Shown here in pieces: positions 1-10,570 of a stretch of DNA of 64,000 bases. The stretch is from the NCBI GenBank assembly GCA_016169945.1, contig JADLSH010000231.1, positions 1,984,001-2,048,000 on the forward strand, written 5' to 3'. The stretch is from Trachythela sp. YZ-2020 (taxonomy: Eukaryota > Cnidaria > Anthozoa > Malacalcyonacea > Clavulariidae). Numbering within the stretch: position 1 is the stretch's first letter; every line of letters starts with the position of its first letter. Position numbers and translations under genes: made by a program. The notes under the pieces are model-generated. The model was not told where the DNA came from. It made no database searches and saw only the letters and a program-made list of their open reading frames with translations.

Positions 1-37
1 ACTTCAAAAACTCGGCTTCTACTTCAGCTGTGCTCGT

Positions 38-117
38 CCCCTTGCGGCTCCCCTTGCGGCTCCCCTTGCCGCTCCCCAAGCGGCTCCCCTTGCGGCTCCC
101 CTTGCGGCTCCCCTTGC
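38..117. repeat. 12-bp GC-rich minisatellite
   Basis: About 6.7 direct copies of a 12-bp unit (CCCCTTGCGGCT, with one CCG and one AAG variant). It replaces sequence that in other copies of the duplicated unit belongs to the Harbinger transposase remnant, so it is a local expansion or insertion next to it. Confidence 0.85.
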
Positions 118-144
118 TCATAATTCATTCGCATAATTTCTTTG

Positions 145-2406
145 TTTTTAGTTTAGTGAACTTTATTTAGTCACGGTGGACTCATCAGGATTTTACACAC
201 TTATGATAAAGTAACAAAGGAAATTAGCTATATGATAAATTATACTATACATATTTACAAAACTACCTGTTTTTCATGAGTGCCGTGCATTAAATTGATT
301 AAAATTAGATAAAATATTTAAAAATTATTGAATAAAGTTGCTACAGTCAGACTTAAATTTATGTAAAGTACTAGCCTGTCTTAACTCAGTAGGAAGAGAA
401 TTCCACAGTACTGCACCGCTATAACTAAAGCTATTTTTCAAGTAATTAGTACGCGGTAGTGGCAAAGCTAGTTTGTTACTGGTGTCTCTCAATGCATAAT
501 TTGTGATACTATTGCGATCAACAAACATATTAGAAAGATAATCTGGAGCAAGACCATTCAAGGATTTATACACCATGATAGCCTTGGAAAGCCTACGCTG
601 AGATACAAGATTTTTCCATCCAAGACTTTCGAAAAGATAATCGGCATTTGTATCATAACTAGAAGATGTTAATACCCTGGCAGCACGATTTTGTAATTTT
701 TGCAATTTGTTAACTAGATAACTACTGCAACTGTCCCAGACAGCAGAGCAGTAGTCGAAATATGGTTGAACTAAGCACTTGTAAATAAGTTGCATTGTGG
801 TAAAAGGAACATAAGGTCTAATGCGTTTTAGTGCACCAATACCGGAAGCAACTTTTTACTCAGTTTCTCAATATGAACATTCCAGGATAAGTTCTCATCA
901 ATGTGTACGCCGAGTGATTTTGTATGAGAGACTTGTTTAACTGGAACGTTATTTATTACTAATAAAGGAGTAGATTGAAAAGTATTTATTCTTTGGCGAG
1001 AGCCAATTAGCATAAATTCAGTTTTAGTCTGGTTTAAAGTAAGTTTGTTTGCTGATAACCATTCACTGACACTAGCAAGATCCTCGTTAAGATTATGATT
1101 AATTTCATGTATGTTATTACTTGCATATGTCAAATTAGTGTCATCAGCAAACATTCGTGCCCGAGAGTGTATTAGACAATTAGGAAGATCATTAATATAG
1201 ATTAAAAATAAAAGCGGGCCTAATATAGTTCTGAGGAACCCCACATTGTAGTAATCGATTCGAGGAGAAATGACCGTTAACAAAACACTTTTGATTACGT
1301 TCATTTAGATACGATCTTAACCAGTTACCCGCAGTTCCCTTGATTCCATATGCATTAAGTTTGTTCAGCAATATTTCATGATCTACAGTGTCGAAGGCTT
1401 TTTTAAGATCAAGAAACATTACAGCATTTACATTACCACTGTCAATATTATAAGCCCATTCGTTGGTAGCCTCAAGAAGAGAGGTGACAGTAGAATGTAG
1501 GCCTCGAAATCCCGATTGATAATTAGTTAATAATTCATTTTCAGCTATAAATGTATATAGCTGATCATAAATTACCCTTTCAAAAACCTTAGCCACAATA
1601 GGAACAATAGAAATGGGACGATAGTTATCAACGCAATTGCGTTTGCCTTGTTTGTATATAGGAATAACTTTAGCACATTTCCATTCGTTTGGGAATATGC
1701 CTGTAGTGATAGAACGATTAAAAATAAGACAGAGGATTCTGCAATTAAGTCAGAGCATTCTCTAATTAACCTAGAAGATATTTTGTCTAAACCTGTTGCT
1801 TTAGAAGTGTTTAACGTGGACAGTAATGCGTAAACGGTTGGAATACTTATTTCTCTCAGTTGAAAAATAGCATTATTTTGGTTAGGTAAATAATCAAGAT
1901 AAGACCGATTGCTATAATTAAGATTAATTTTATCTGCAAGGTCTGGTCCGATGTTTGAAAAGTGATCGTTAAACGCATCAGCAATTTTGCTAGGGTCATT
2001 AATTAATACGCCATTCAAATCAACCTCGCCAATGTGAGGGCTTTTCCTATTCTTAGAAGTAAGTTCATTAATGATCTTCCAGGTCTTATTAGGATTGTCT
2101 TTATTATCATTGAAAGAATTTTTGAAATAGGCTTGCTTTGCGTAGAAGATTTCAGAATTAACAAAATTACGCATTTTCTTAAAAGAAAGCCAATCTTGAG
2201 TATCGTTGGAACGAATTGCTTTAATTTTTAGGACATCTCGCCTATGCATTTTATCTTTGCATAGAGTTCCTGTCCAAATTAATTTGTTTTTCTTTCGGCC
2301 AAAGAAGCCGAACAAGGTGTTAATAACTCTAGAAGAATTCATTTTAATCGTATGCTCTTGTTGCTCGACGAGCAACTTTCACGCTATCGAAAGTATTTCA
2401 CGCTAG
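145..2406 (-). mobile_element. LINE-A: 5'-truncated, frameshifted non-LTR retrotransposon
   Basis: Minus-strand non-LTR retrotransposon with no endonuclease domain left. Read from 2375 downward it shows the linker region, then reverse transcriptase with DLKKAFDTVDHEIL near 1400 and INDLP followed by FADDTNL near 1150-1200, then the LINE C-terminal region ending at 325 (WNSLPTELRQ). At least two frameshifts break it (around 1200-1300 and 1600-1750), and a third lies near 800-830, so it is dead. The 3' end faces the left edge. It sits inside a minus-strand Harbinger transposase remnant: the host text stops near 144 and resumes at 2407, as shown by the uninterrupted copy near 38190-38240. No clear target duplication was found. 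Confidence 0.85.
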
Positions 2407-2512
2407 TATCCTCTAAACGCAAATCCCTGACGATATTATTAAAATATCCTAGTTCTTTCCTTGTCCTTGTTCACTCCCTAGTTCTCCCGCGTTTCCATGT
2501 ACTAGCATCGTC
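2407..2512 (-). pseudogene. PIF/Harbinger transposase, N-terminal remnant (continues at 121-144)
   Basis: This stretch, plus 121-144 beyond LINE-A, matches the N-terminal coding part of the Harbinger-like transposase better preserved at 37961-38318. It includes the reverse complement of the start-codon region (TTTCCATG near 2494). Only about 130 bp survive. Its value is as a marker: it shows that unit R1 had the same upstream architecture as units R2, R5 and R7. Confidence 0.6.
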
Positions 2513-2898
2513 GCCTTATAACAAACAAAATCAGAAAATGCTAGCGGCTTTTCTCCTTTTCTCAATTGATATTTTTAAACGAGTATCTAAGCAGGACCGC
2601 AATATTGCGTTTGTGTTTACATCTCGCAGTAGCTTGGGAACTAACAGAAATGCAGAACTTGCGTCGACTTGTAATGGCGTTTAACTGTATCATCAGTGCT
2701 TAAACAATGACCCAAAGCTGGCCATCTGTGCCCATGACATTTTACGAAAATATTATCATTTATATTACTTTCAAGTAGCTACTTCAAAACGTCATACAAA
2801 CGTTGCATACAAAATTTATTCTCTGAGGTGTTTATCATTTTCGTCGTTCTCAACAGATATCGAATTGCATATCTTCTTATATCCCCAAAAAGACAACA
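2513..2898. other. Upstream flank of receptor pseudogene R1, no gene seen
   Basis: Non-coding stretch. From about 2700 on (CCCAAAGCTGGCCATCTG onward) it matches the 5' flanks of the other receptor copies, for example 59290-59491 and 61505-61702. I see no open frame with family features here. Confidence 0.6.
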
Positions 2899-3772
2899 AT
2901 TGAAACGGTTCCGAGAAATATTCTTCTGTGTTCAATTGTATTTAAATTCATCGCAATGATTATTGGACTTTTAGGAAATGCCACAGTGTTAATTCATACA
3001 ATTTTCTTGAGCAAAGAAAAGACAGCAACATCGGACAATATTAAACATCGATAGTAATCAGTATTTTTTTGTAAGTTAAGTCGTTCTACCATCTGGTCAT
3101 TGCTGTTCGCGTCAGTAGCTACACTTCTCGCAATTACGTACTGTCCATCGTTATTTATACATTGTAAAACCTCTAAAGTATCCAATGATTGTGACACGTC
3201 GACGAGTTTTTCTAGCTATTTCGGGAATCTGGTTAACTGCCTGCTGTCCTCTCCTTGTATTGCAAGTCCATTTTTGCAAAATTTACTCCGGATTTAGAAG
3301 CTCGTATTACGTATCTAAAAGTATTGCTTACTCTATAAGAATTTTTGCTGCGTATGTTCCACTTATTCTAATATTTATTCTCAATTTCCATATTTTCAAT
3401 GTTGCACGGAAACAGCGAAAACGAATGTTGGCTGAAACTAAACTAGCTGGCGTCAACAACTCTAACGAGCAGCCAACCAACAAAATAAATTGTATCCATC
3501 GATTTTTCCACGCTTTAAAAGCAGCAAAGACATTTTCTATTGTTGTCGCAGTGTTGGCTTTCTGTATCTTTACTCCAACCGTCGTTGGGCTAACGTTAGA
3601 GCATTCTTGTAATTGGTGCGCTACCAGTTGTGGTACATTGTTTTTCAGTACGAATTTTATGGAATAAACTCGATCGTGAATGCCTTTATCTACGGAATGA
3701 GACATGTCAAATACAGAAAAGCTTATGGACGTATTCTTTTTAAAAAAATTCTGTAATAAACCCACCAACTGA
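2899..3772 (+). pseudogene. R1: class A GPCR pseudogene
   Basis: Same family as the intact receptor at 59492-60439 but clearly dead. The start codon is ATT instead of ATG. About 100 bp covering transmembrane helix 2, including the conserved Asp 2.50, are deleted near 3033. The DRY region near 3135-3150 carries a small insertion that destroys the motif and frame. A single-base deletion near 3617 shifts the frame before helix 7, and the last codons are altered near 3745. The remaining frames still show helices 4 to 6 and the ICL3 run RKQRKR. The C-terminal half (CIHRFFHALKAAKTFS, then HSCNW) is closest to R7. Confidence 0.93.
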
Positions 3773-4550
3773 GGATCTTACATCACCAATTAGGGGCCGT
3801 TCAGAAAATACGAGAATGTTTTTTGCATTTTCTTACACACCCCTATCCCTATGTGAATCTATGTGACGATTGTCACTACCCTTCATCGAAAATTACATGA
3901 CCCTGGCCCAACTTCCCCTCCCAATAAAAACTATATAAGGATCCAGCAATCGAAGCAAGTGCTGAAACAGCCTTTATTTCTCCATTTTCTGGTGACCCTA
4001 CATTTCTAATTCTCAGTTGTTCCCCATGATGCATGCCGGTGTTAATTCATCGATAGTATAGACAGAAGTCCCGTATTCTATGCCAGTTAACCTGAGTATT
4101 TTGGCCTGATTAGCCATCAGACAAAGAAACAAATGTCTTATTTTGATTGGTTACACCCGTTTTTAAATTGCGCGACCTGCCAGTTGATATGTCAGTTTTG
4201 TATCGCGCGAACTAAAAATAGCAAACATAAATAAATGAATTTTAAACCATATTTTTAAATACTTAAGAAAAATATTGAACCGAGATAAGATTAAGATTGT
4301 CAATAGCAATTTAAAGAAAAAACAAAGCATAACCGCAGATATCTATCTCGTGAATGACTTTGAAAGTGTAGAAAAACATTATGTATTATACTATTATTTA
4401 TGATATATTTAGCAGTTGTAATTATAAGTCTATAATTAGATTGTTGTTGTTACATTATATGAAATTGACATTTCCCCTGGGACATTATGATTGGATACTA
4501 AATATATACTACACTTGGATGCGGAAAGCGGCGGCATAGTACAAAACATG

Positions 4551-4680
4551 GACTGGACTGGACTGGACAGTTGAACTGGACAGGACTGGACAGTTGGACT
4601 GGACAGTTGGACTGGACTGGACTGGATAGTTGGACTGGACTGGACTGGACTGGACTGGACAGTTGGACTGGACTGGACTG
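4551..4680. repeat. GGACT/18-bp minisatellite, left TIR
   Basis: Imperfect array of GGACTGGACAGTT units with period 5 and 13-18 bp. It lies just inside the left terminus of the 5.9-kb element and is the inverted counterpart of the array at 10273-10437. Short open frames through it are an artefact of the repeat. Confidence 0.9.
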
Positions 4681-5436
4681 ATCTTTATGTTTTTTTCTTC
4701 TCAGTATACCACAATGCATTGCGGTTTTGGACCATTAATTTATATTATCAATTCGCCGGCGCAGCGCGCTCATTGTTTGGTGGCTGTCGTTGCAAACACA
4801 TCTCAGAAAATCTATCGTTTTAGATAATGACGCATATTTTTCGCTCCGAGTATAGGAATAAAGCTTCTGTTTTGGAAGCACCTCATCTGATTTATGTTCG
4901 TTGTGTCCTCACAGCCTTTGTATCTAGCCCCTGATGGAGTAAGTTTTTAGATAGGTTGGACGCCAGAAGCCTTGCAATTTTTCTATCAACTGTGAATGGA
5001 GTCAAAGTTACCCAAATGTTTACCGAATGATGCATTCTAGTTGTGTTTTTAAGGTGAGATTTTCACAGTAAGAGGTTATATTGAAGTTATAGATATCCAT
5101 TCGAGCGAACTTTGTAGAAACATCAAACATGCACAGCCTCAATAATATATCAAATTTGCCATGTTTTAATAGAGTATTATAAAATTGCCATATATAATAA
5201 ATATAACACCACTTATATCGACTTCCAACAATGCATCTGTATAAGGTATGTTAATATTTACCCAGAAACTTCAAATCCTGATTAAGATAGAAAATCATAA
5301 CAAGTTTTGGCTTAAAATTTAGTTTGGAAGCCACTTGGGAGTTGGGATATATTTAGGACTTTTGTACGAGCTTTACAGTATCTCCTGAAGTTATTCTGGC
5401 TATATATACAACTGATTTGTTCTTGTATATCTTGTA
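4681..5436. other. Interior of TIR element, no gene seen
   Basis: AT-rich sequence without a convincing open frame, domain or repeat on either strand. Confidence 0.5.
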
Positions 5437-5676
5437 TGTAGTTCTTCGACTTGGATGACCCTGCCAAGGAGAATATTCAATACATGTAATATTTTGTGGG
5501 AATTTGATATTCTACCATCACCATCAACTCAAGAGTTGGATGCTGTAATCCCACCACTGAATTTAAAAAGTCAAGCACCATGTAATTGCTACCATCAACA
5601 TAATTATGAATCCTGTCAGCTTAGTAGATGCCTACCACCTCATTCAGAGTCAACAGATGAGATGATGAAGAGGTAC
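5437..5676 (+). other. Exon-like segment of unknown identity
   Basis: An open stretch follows an AG (GTATGTAG) and ends at a donor-like GAAGAG/GTACAT. The frame starting at 5455 reads 75 residues, with a Cys/His-rich middle (CNCYHQHNYESC) and an acidic end. I do not recognise the protein. It could be a captured exon of a host gene carried by the TIR element, or chance. Splice use is inference only. Confidence 0.25.
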
Positions 5677-5682
5677 ATGTGA

Positions 5683-7038
5683 TATTGATGAGACAGAGGT
5701 TTTATACCCAGATTTGAGGTGTATGCCTGTATGCTATCAGACAAATTAAACTAACAGACACAACCATAAATGGTAAAATATATAACTCTGTCCAGCCACA
5801 TACAGTTCTGGTACACTACGGTTACTGGTTATAAGCAGAATAAAGACACAAGTCAATTGACTTTGAAAATAGTTTATTGTTAGAAACATCACTTAAAATT
5901 TTAAACAGCATATTTTATGAAATGTTGCACTCTTTCCATTTAACCAGAATACATGGAAAGTATAAGGTTAGAAGAACAGGACGCAATGCTTTTAATGTGC
6001 CTGCCCTTATCTAAACATACTGTATAAAATATTATCTAGAGTCATAAACATTTACATACTATTTTTCCCATGTAATGTCAATAATATATACTATGGTGCA
6101 ATGTGAAATAATGTAAAACTGATGAAGTATCAATAAAGTTTAAAACATGCATTATAATTGCTTTACTGGGCAGTCTGCATTATGACATGCATCTATGTTT
6201 AGCCTTGTAATTGCTTTCAATTATGTCTTGTATTGTGATTAGCATGGTGCATTTTTTAAGCAAGCTGCAAAACAGAATTTACTGCAAATTGTAACATTAT
6301 AACAAAATGAGATTCAGCATCCTCCAAGGAAACAAATATTTTTCTGTAGGAATTGTATACCCTTGACCTTAGTCGACTATCTGAAAGATAAAATGAAACA
6401 AGTTAATTGTACTGTTCTGAAATATATATCAGGTATTGATGGAACATTGGCCATTTTATTATAGATAAATATGAAGTGATTGTGACTATGGAGTCATTCA
6501 TAGCATAATTTTGACAATAACACAACCTAATGCTAGGGCTGGGGAATAGAGTTCATAAGATGTCAATGACATATCCATGCACGGCATCATTATTCCTGAC
6601 ATTCAACAAAAGTACACTCTGGAAGGGGGGCTCTTAACCTTTCAAACTGAAAGCATAGCGATCACACCCCCTCACCTGCCCAATAATTTCTAACAGCATC
6701 TTGATGATACTCATATACCTGACTTTATGTGTAAAAGTTCTATATTAATGATTCTACTCTTCCACAAAAGCCTTGATAATTTAAGCCCACCATTGGCGGT
6801 GTCTATTAGAATTCCTTCATGCCTTACCAGGGAAAACCTATTTTTTATTTTGGCCATTTATGATGTTTCACAGGGGACTTTGTCATTGTATGACTAGGTT
6901 TGTAAATCTTTCTACTGACGAACTATACAAAAAACAATGATCATACTTCAATACACAATAAACCTTACATATATTTGGTCAAATAACAGAGGGTTATTTA
7001 TCAATAAATATAAACATCACGGATACATAAAGCATTAC
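5683..7038. other. Interior of TIR element, no gene seen
   Basis: AT-rich non-coding sequence. A possible minus-strand splice acceptor (TTTTATCTTTCAG) lies near 6385-6397. If used after the exon-like segment at 7039-7194, the joined frame stops after three codons. Nothing else recognised. Confidence 0.4.
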
Positions 7039-7194
7039 CTTGGGTGATGTTCCAGGACTTTGGAACAAAGCTCGACTGGATGTTGCATTACGAGAAAGCC
7101 TTCTGGTCTTCCTATCTGGCTCGCCTGGCGTGTTACCACTCGAAACATATACACGTTTAGCAGTATTCTCATCAGCAACATCACGAGATTCCAT
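7039..7194 (-). other. Candidate first exon (minus strand), unknown protein
   Basis: Minus-strand ATG at 7194 opens a 52-codon hydrophilic reading frame rich in Ser, Thr, Arg and Asn (SSGNTPGEPDRKTRRLSRNA). It runs to a good donor-like site, CCCAAG/GTAATG, at 7039. The composition resembles a disordered, phosphorylatable N-terminus of a nuclear protein. I do not recognise it. It may be a host gene fragment trapped inside the TIR element. The case rests on composition and one splice consensus, so it is weak. Confidence 0.3.
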
Positions 7195-8056
7195 TTCATA
7201 GCAAATACACACGTTTTCTATTATTAAATACAAACAACATAGCTTTACAGTAACTGTAAAAATCAGTCTTAAACGAACTATTGTCTCTTACTTTTTCATC
7301 AATATAATGGAAAATAGATAAGAAAAATTGATAAAGGGTATGATTTCATGTTCCTATATATCAAAATTGAAAAATAATATGATTGCAGGCCATTGCATGA
7401 TGGATTGAATATCATTGTTTTCGCACCAATTCGCGCGGAAACCGGGATGTCGCGTATTTACGCATAGTTTGAATCTGGTTTGAATAAATCAAGCACCAAA
7501 TACCCCATTTTGAAAAGCCATTAACTTCTCGGTTTGTGGGGTCGTTTTTTATTTCTTGGTATCCATTGAAAGAATAACTTCTCTACTATGTACTGGTACG
7601 ATTTTTTTCGATTTTTTCTATTTAAGACTAATTTCCGGCCGTGTGCAGTGACCCGAAAAATAGGTCAAAACATATGCAAATTATTCGCCCTAAAAGTATC
7701 AAATAACCGAAATAAAACATTTATATAGTAAATTTCAATACCCAAGAACATATTGTTAATAAATACCTTAAAAACTTTCGTGATTTTCAGCGAGAAAAAA
7801 TTCGATGAAAACTCTCAATTATTTCGTCGACCGCACGCGAAATTCACAAATGAGAAAAAACCCAGCGCAATGCATCACGGTATACTGACGATTCCTCCTC
7901 TGGACCGGTCAATAATAAAACCGGAAGTGAGGTGCGAGCTGTTCCGTCTACCGGTCGGTTTGCAAGTCGTTCAGAAGAAGATAATAATCTGTTATTAAGA
8001 GATAGACGGAATACCAAGTGAATTATTGAGACTTTGACACATGCTATATAATAAGA

Positions 8057-8113
8057 CACTTATTTACTGAGACCTCGAGAAACGCTGTTTCCCTCGGTCT
8101 CAGTAAATAAGTG
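8057..8113. repeat. Palindromic hairpin, 18-bp stem
   Basis: CACTTATTTACTGAGACC at 8057-8074 is perfectly inverted at 8096-8113. The 21-bp spacer is itself partly palindromic (GAAAC/GTTTC). Confidence 0.9.
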
Positions 8114-8590
8114 ATAAATATTTACCTCCGTCGATGATCTCAATATATAACTGGAATGAAATAAATCTCCTAAAGCGAAAGCGAGCCTACACAACATGGC
8201 TCCCTTCTGTTCCTTATAGAAAGTGTAAACAAACAATTTATCATTTATAAATGAATTTTTTGAACAAATATACTTGTTGAAAAACAAATAATATCTGCCC
8301 GATAGAAAACAATACCAAAATCCGTTAGAATTGTTTTAAATAAAACGTTGTATCTGTTGTTGATGGCAAGCATGACGTTTCAATAGGACCGATATTGTGG
8401 CTATTATCATTCGTGATAAAATTACAAAAACTCACAAAAAAAATTTAAAAATCACGGTAAAAATAATGTAATTTTTTATCTCGTACACTTTTAATCTTTG
8501 GAGTGATTTTCCCCTCAGGCCGCGTTGTACTGTAAAATTTATACCCTGGTTGTTACTTGTTATTAATTCTCTGAAATTTGACAACTTGTA

Positions 8591-8699
8591 GGTCTGTACA
8601 GTGAAATATCGGACCGAGGTTTTTTAGTACGGACCAAGCGAGCGCAGCGACCGCAGTCCGTACTAAAAAACAGAGGTCCGATATTTCACTGTACAGACC
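8591..8699. repeat. Long hairpin, about 45-bp arms
   Basis: GGTCTGTACAGTGAAATATC at 8591 is repeated inverted at 8680-8699. The inner arms (GTTTTTTAGTACGGAC and its complement) flank a GCGAGCGCAGCGACC loop. Confidence 0.9.
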
Positions 8700-8783
8700 G
8701 AACAAGCGAGGTCAATAAACTGTTTATTATATGGCTGTTGAGATTGATTCTTAAATTAATTAAGGCGTAAACAAGAATTTTTC

Positions 8784-9925
8784 GGGTGTGACTAAAAGGA
8801 GAGTTAAAATTGGACAGTTAAATCGGAGAGTTAAGATTTCGGAGAGTTAAGTTCGAGCCACGCCCACTTTTGTGAACGACCACGCCCACTTTCTTAACTC
8901 TTCCGATGGTATATTTGAACTAACGTCAGAGAGTTAATTTTGATTTAACTCTATTGCTTAAAAAAATAAAAAGGAAGAGAGAGTTAACTTTGTCGTAACT
9001 CTCAAAATGCCAAAAAATGCTAAGCGAGAGAGTTAAGTTAGTTACTTAGTTTTTCGAATAAATTGGTGATATTGATGTGAAAATAGTGATAAAATACCAA
9101 TAGGCAACATCCGAGTCAAACAAAGAGAGCATAGTATATATAAACAATTTCGCTACCCATTAATCTTTGCAGACCGCCCGTTAAGACTTTTGCCACATTT
9201 CTCCACAGACATATAGTCATACTCATAGACTCATAGATATAGTACCATACTGTCACTGTCACACGGGCATTGCCGCAAATAAAACATGTCAAAGTAAAAC
9301 TTGCTCATGTTTAACTGCTTTGTTTGACATTGCGGAAGAATGTGAGAGCCGGCACTGCCACAGGCACATGAAACTTGACAATAACTTGTACATAGTCAAA
9401 CTCATAGAATATAACAGATGTATATCACAACCGTATATAATAACCGACTATACTATAGAAGCCCTTCCAGTGCGACAAAGCAAATAATTTAGGACATATT
9501 GCCTAACGGACATTCAAAAATAGGCAATATTTTAATTACGAAAATATAAGGTATGCCTCGTCGTTAGATAAGTTATGTGTCGTCGTTAGATAAGTTACGA
9601 CAATTATGAATCGTTTGTGATCATCCTGACAAGATATCCGGTATGGGACACCATTTTATTCGAAAAACTAACTTAACTCTCTCGCTTAGCATTTTTTGGC
9701 ATTTTGAGAGTTACGACAAAGTTAACTCTCTCTTCCTTTTTATTTTTTTAAGCAATAGAGTTAAATCAAAATTAACTCTCTGACGTTAGTTCAAATATAC
9801 CATCGGGAGAGTTAAAAAAGTGGGCGTGGTCGTTCACAAAAGTGGGCGTAGCTCGAACTTAACTCTCCGAAATCTTAACTCTCCGATTTAACTCTCCAAT
9901 TTTAACTCTCCTTTTAGTCGTTCCC
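8784..9925. mobile_element. Foldback element, long TIRs, perfect 9-bp target duplication
   Basis: TIRs of roughly 280 bp (8784-9060 and 9660-9925) are nearly perfect inverted copies and are studded with the motif GAGAGTTAA. The ends are GGGTGTGACTAAAAGGAGAG and, inverted, GGGAACGACTAAAAGGAGAG. GAATTTTTC at 8775-8783 is repeated at 9926-9934, a perfect 9-bp duplication. The centre (9061-9659) has no open frame with family features. GGG ends with a 9-bp duplication fit a non-autonomous Mutator-like element (inference). Confidence 0.9.
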
Positions 9926-9974
9926 GAATTTTTCGCCACCTTTCATGTTGAGACATGAAATGGCTTCCTCATGT

Positions 9975-10128
9975 TTTTTTTTGTTTTATTAATTGCAAAT
10001 TTTTAAAATTTAAATTTTTAAAAATGTTTAAAAAAATTTAAAAAGATATTTTTAAATATTTTAATTTGCAATTTAAATTTAAAATTTTTAAATTTTTAAT
10101 TGTTATTTAAATTTTTAATTTTTTAATC
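9975..10128. repeat. A/T-only low-complexity tract with internal palindromes
   Basis: Nearly pure A/T sequence built of AAATTT/TTTAAA blocks, many self-complementary. No coding sense. Confidence 0.8.
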
Positions 10129-10272
10129 CGGGACACGGTCCGGATACGGCTTTTATCGGACCGCTCGCTAGCCAATCAGAACCGCGGATTTCATAAAGCC
10201 ATATAATAATAATATTTATATACGAGAATCAAAACTTTGAGGTGCAAAACGTCATACAAAAAAAAATTAAAT

Positions 10273-10437
10273 CAGTCCAGTCCAGTCCAACTGTCCAGTC
10301 CAGTCCAACTGTCCAGTCCAGTCCAACTGTCCAGTCCAGTCCAACTGTCCAGTCCAGTCCAACTGTCCAGTCCAGTCCAACTGTCCAGTCCAGTCCAACT
10401 GTCCAGTCCAGTCCAACTGTCCAGTCCAGTCCAGTCC
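10273..10437. repeat. 18-bp minisatellite, right TIR
   Basis: About nine copies of CCAGTCCAGTCCAACTGT. It is inverted relative to the array at 4551-4680 and lies just inside the right terminus of the 5.9-kb element. The runs of Ser-Pro-Val codons it encodes are repeat artefacts. Confidence 0.92.
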
Positions 10438-10570
10438 ATGTTTTCTACTATGCCGAAAGGGGCCTGGTTAAGGTTTGTGTCAGGCTTAATTTAGATAAAA
10501 TAATGATATTCAGGTTATATGCCAGTGTACGGAAGAACATCAAGGCAGTTGTGTCGATACACTCATTTGA

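Larger units (their letters stand above)
4534..10454. mobile_element. 5.9-kb TIR element with minisatellite-bearing ends
   Basis: The left end GGCATAGTACAAAACATGGA, followed by (GGACT)-type repeats, mirrors the right end, whose reverse complement reads GGCATAGTAGAAAACATGGA. Flanking 9-bp repeats GAAAGCGGC (4525-4533) and GAAAGGGGC (10455-10463) match at 8 of 9 positions. The empty site is at about 36867-36880. The interior holds no transposase that I can recognise. It holds two exon-like segments, several hairpins and a nested foldback element. Superfamily not determined; 9-bp duplications occur in Mutator-like elements. Confidence 0.78.
4088..10517. mobile_element. TIR element with 9-bp target duplication (Mutator-like?), carrying nested elements
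   Basis: Flanked by perfect 9-bp direct repeats TATGCCAGT (4079-4087 and 10518-10526). The ends are inverted: TAACCTGAGTAT on the left and reverse complement TAACCTGAATATCA on the right. Empty sites are preserved at about 23575, 25910 and 43510. The same element at 35292-36930 is 1.64 kb. Here its own sequence is 4088-4533 and 10455-10517, and the rest is the nested element 4534-10454. A 9-bp duplication suggests a Mutator-like element, which is inference because no transposase is visible. Confidence 0.8.

Noticed and set aside
4498..4719. Open frame rich in Ser-Pro-Val-Gln on the minus strand
   Set aside because: It is the translation of the GGACT minisatellite; every frame without a stop in the repeat is open.
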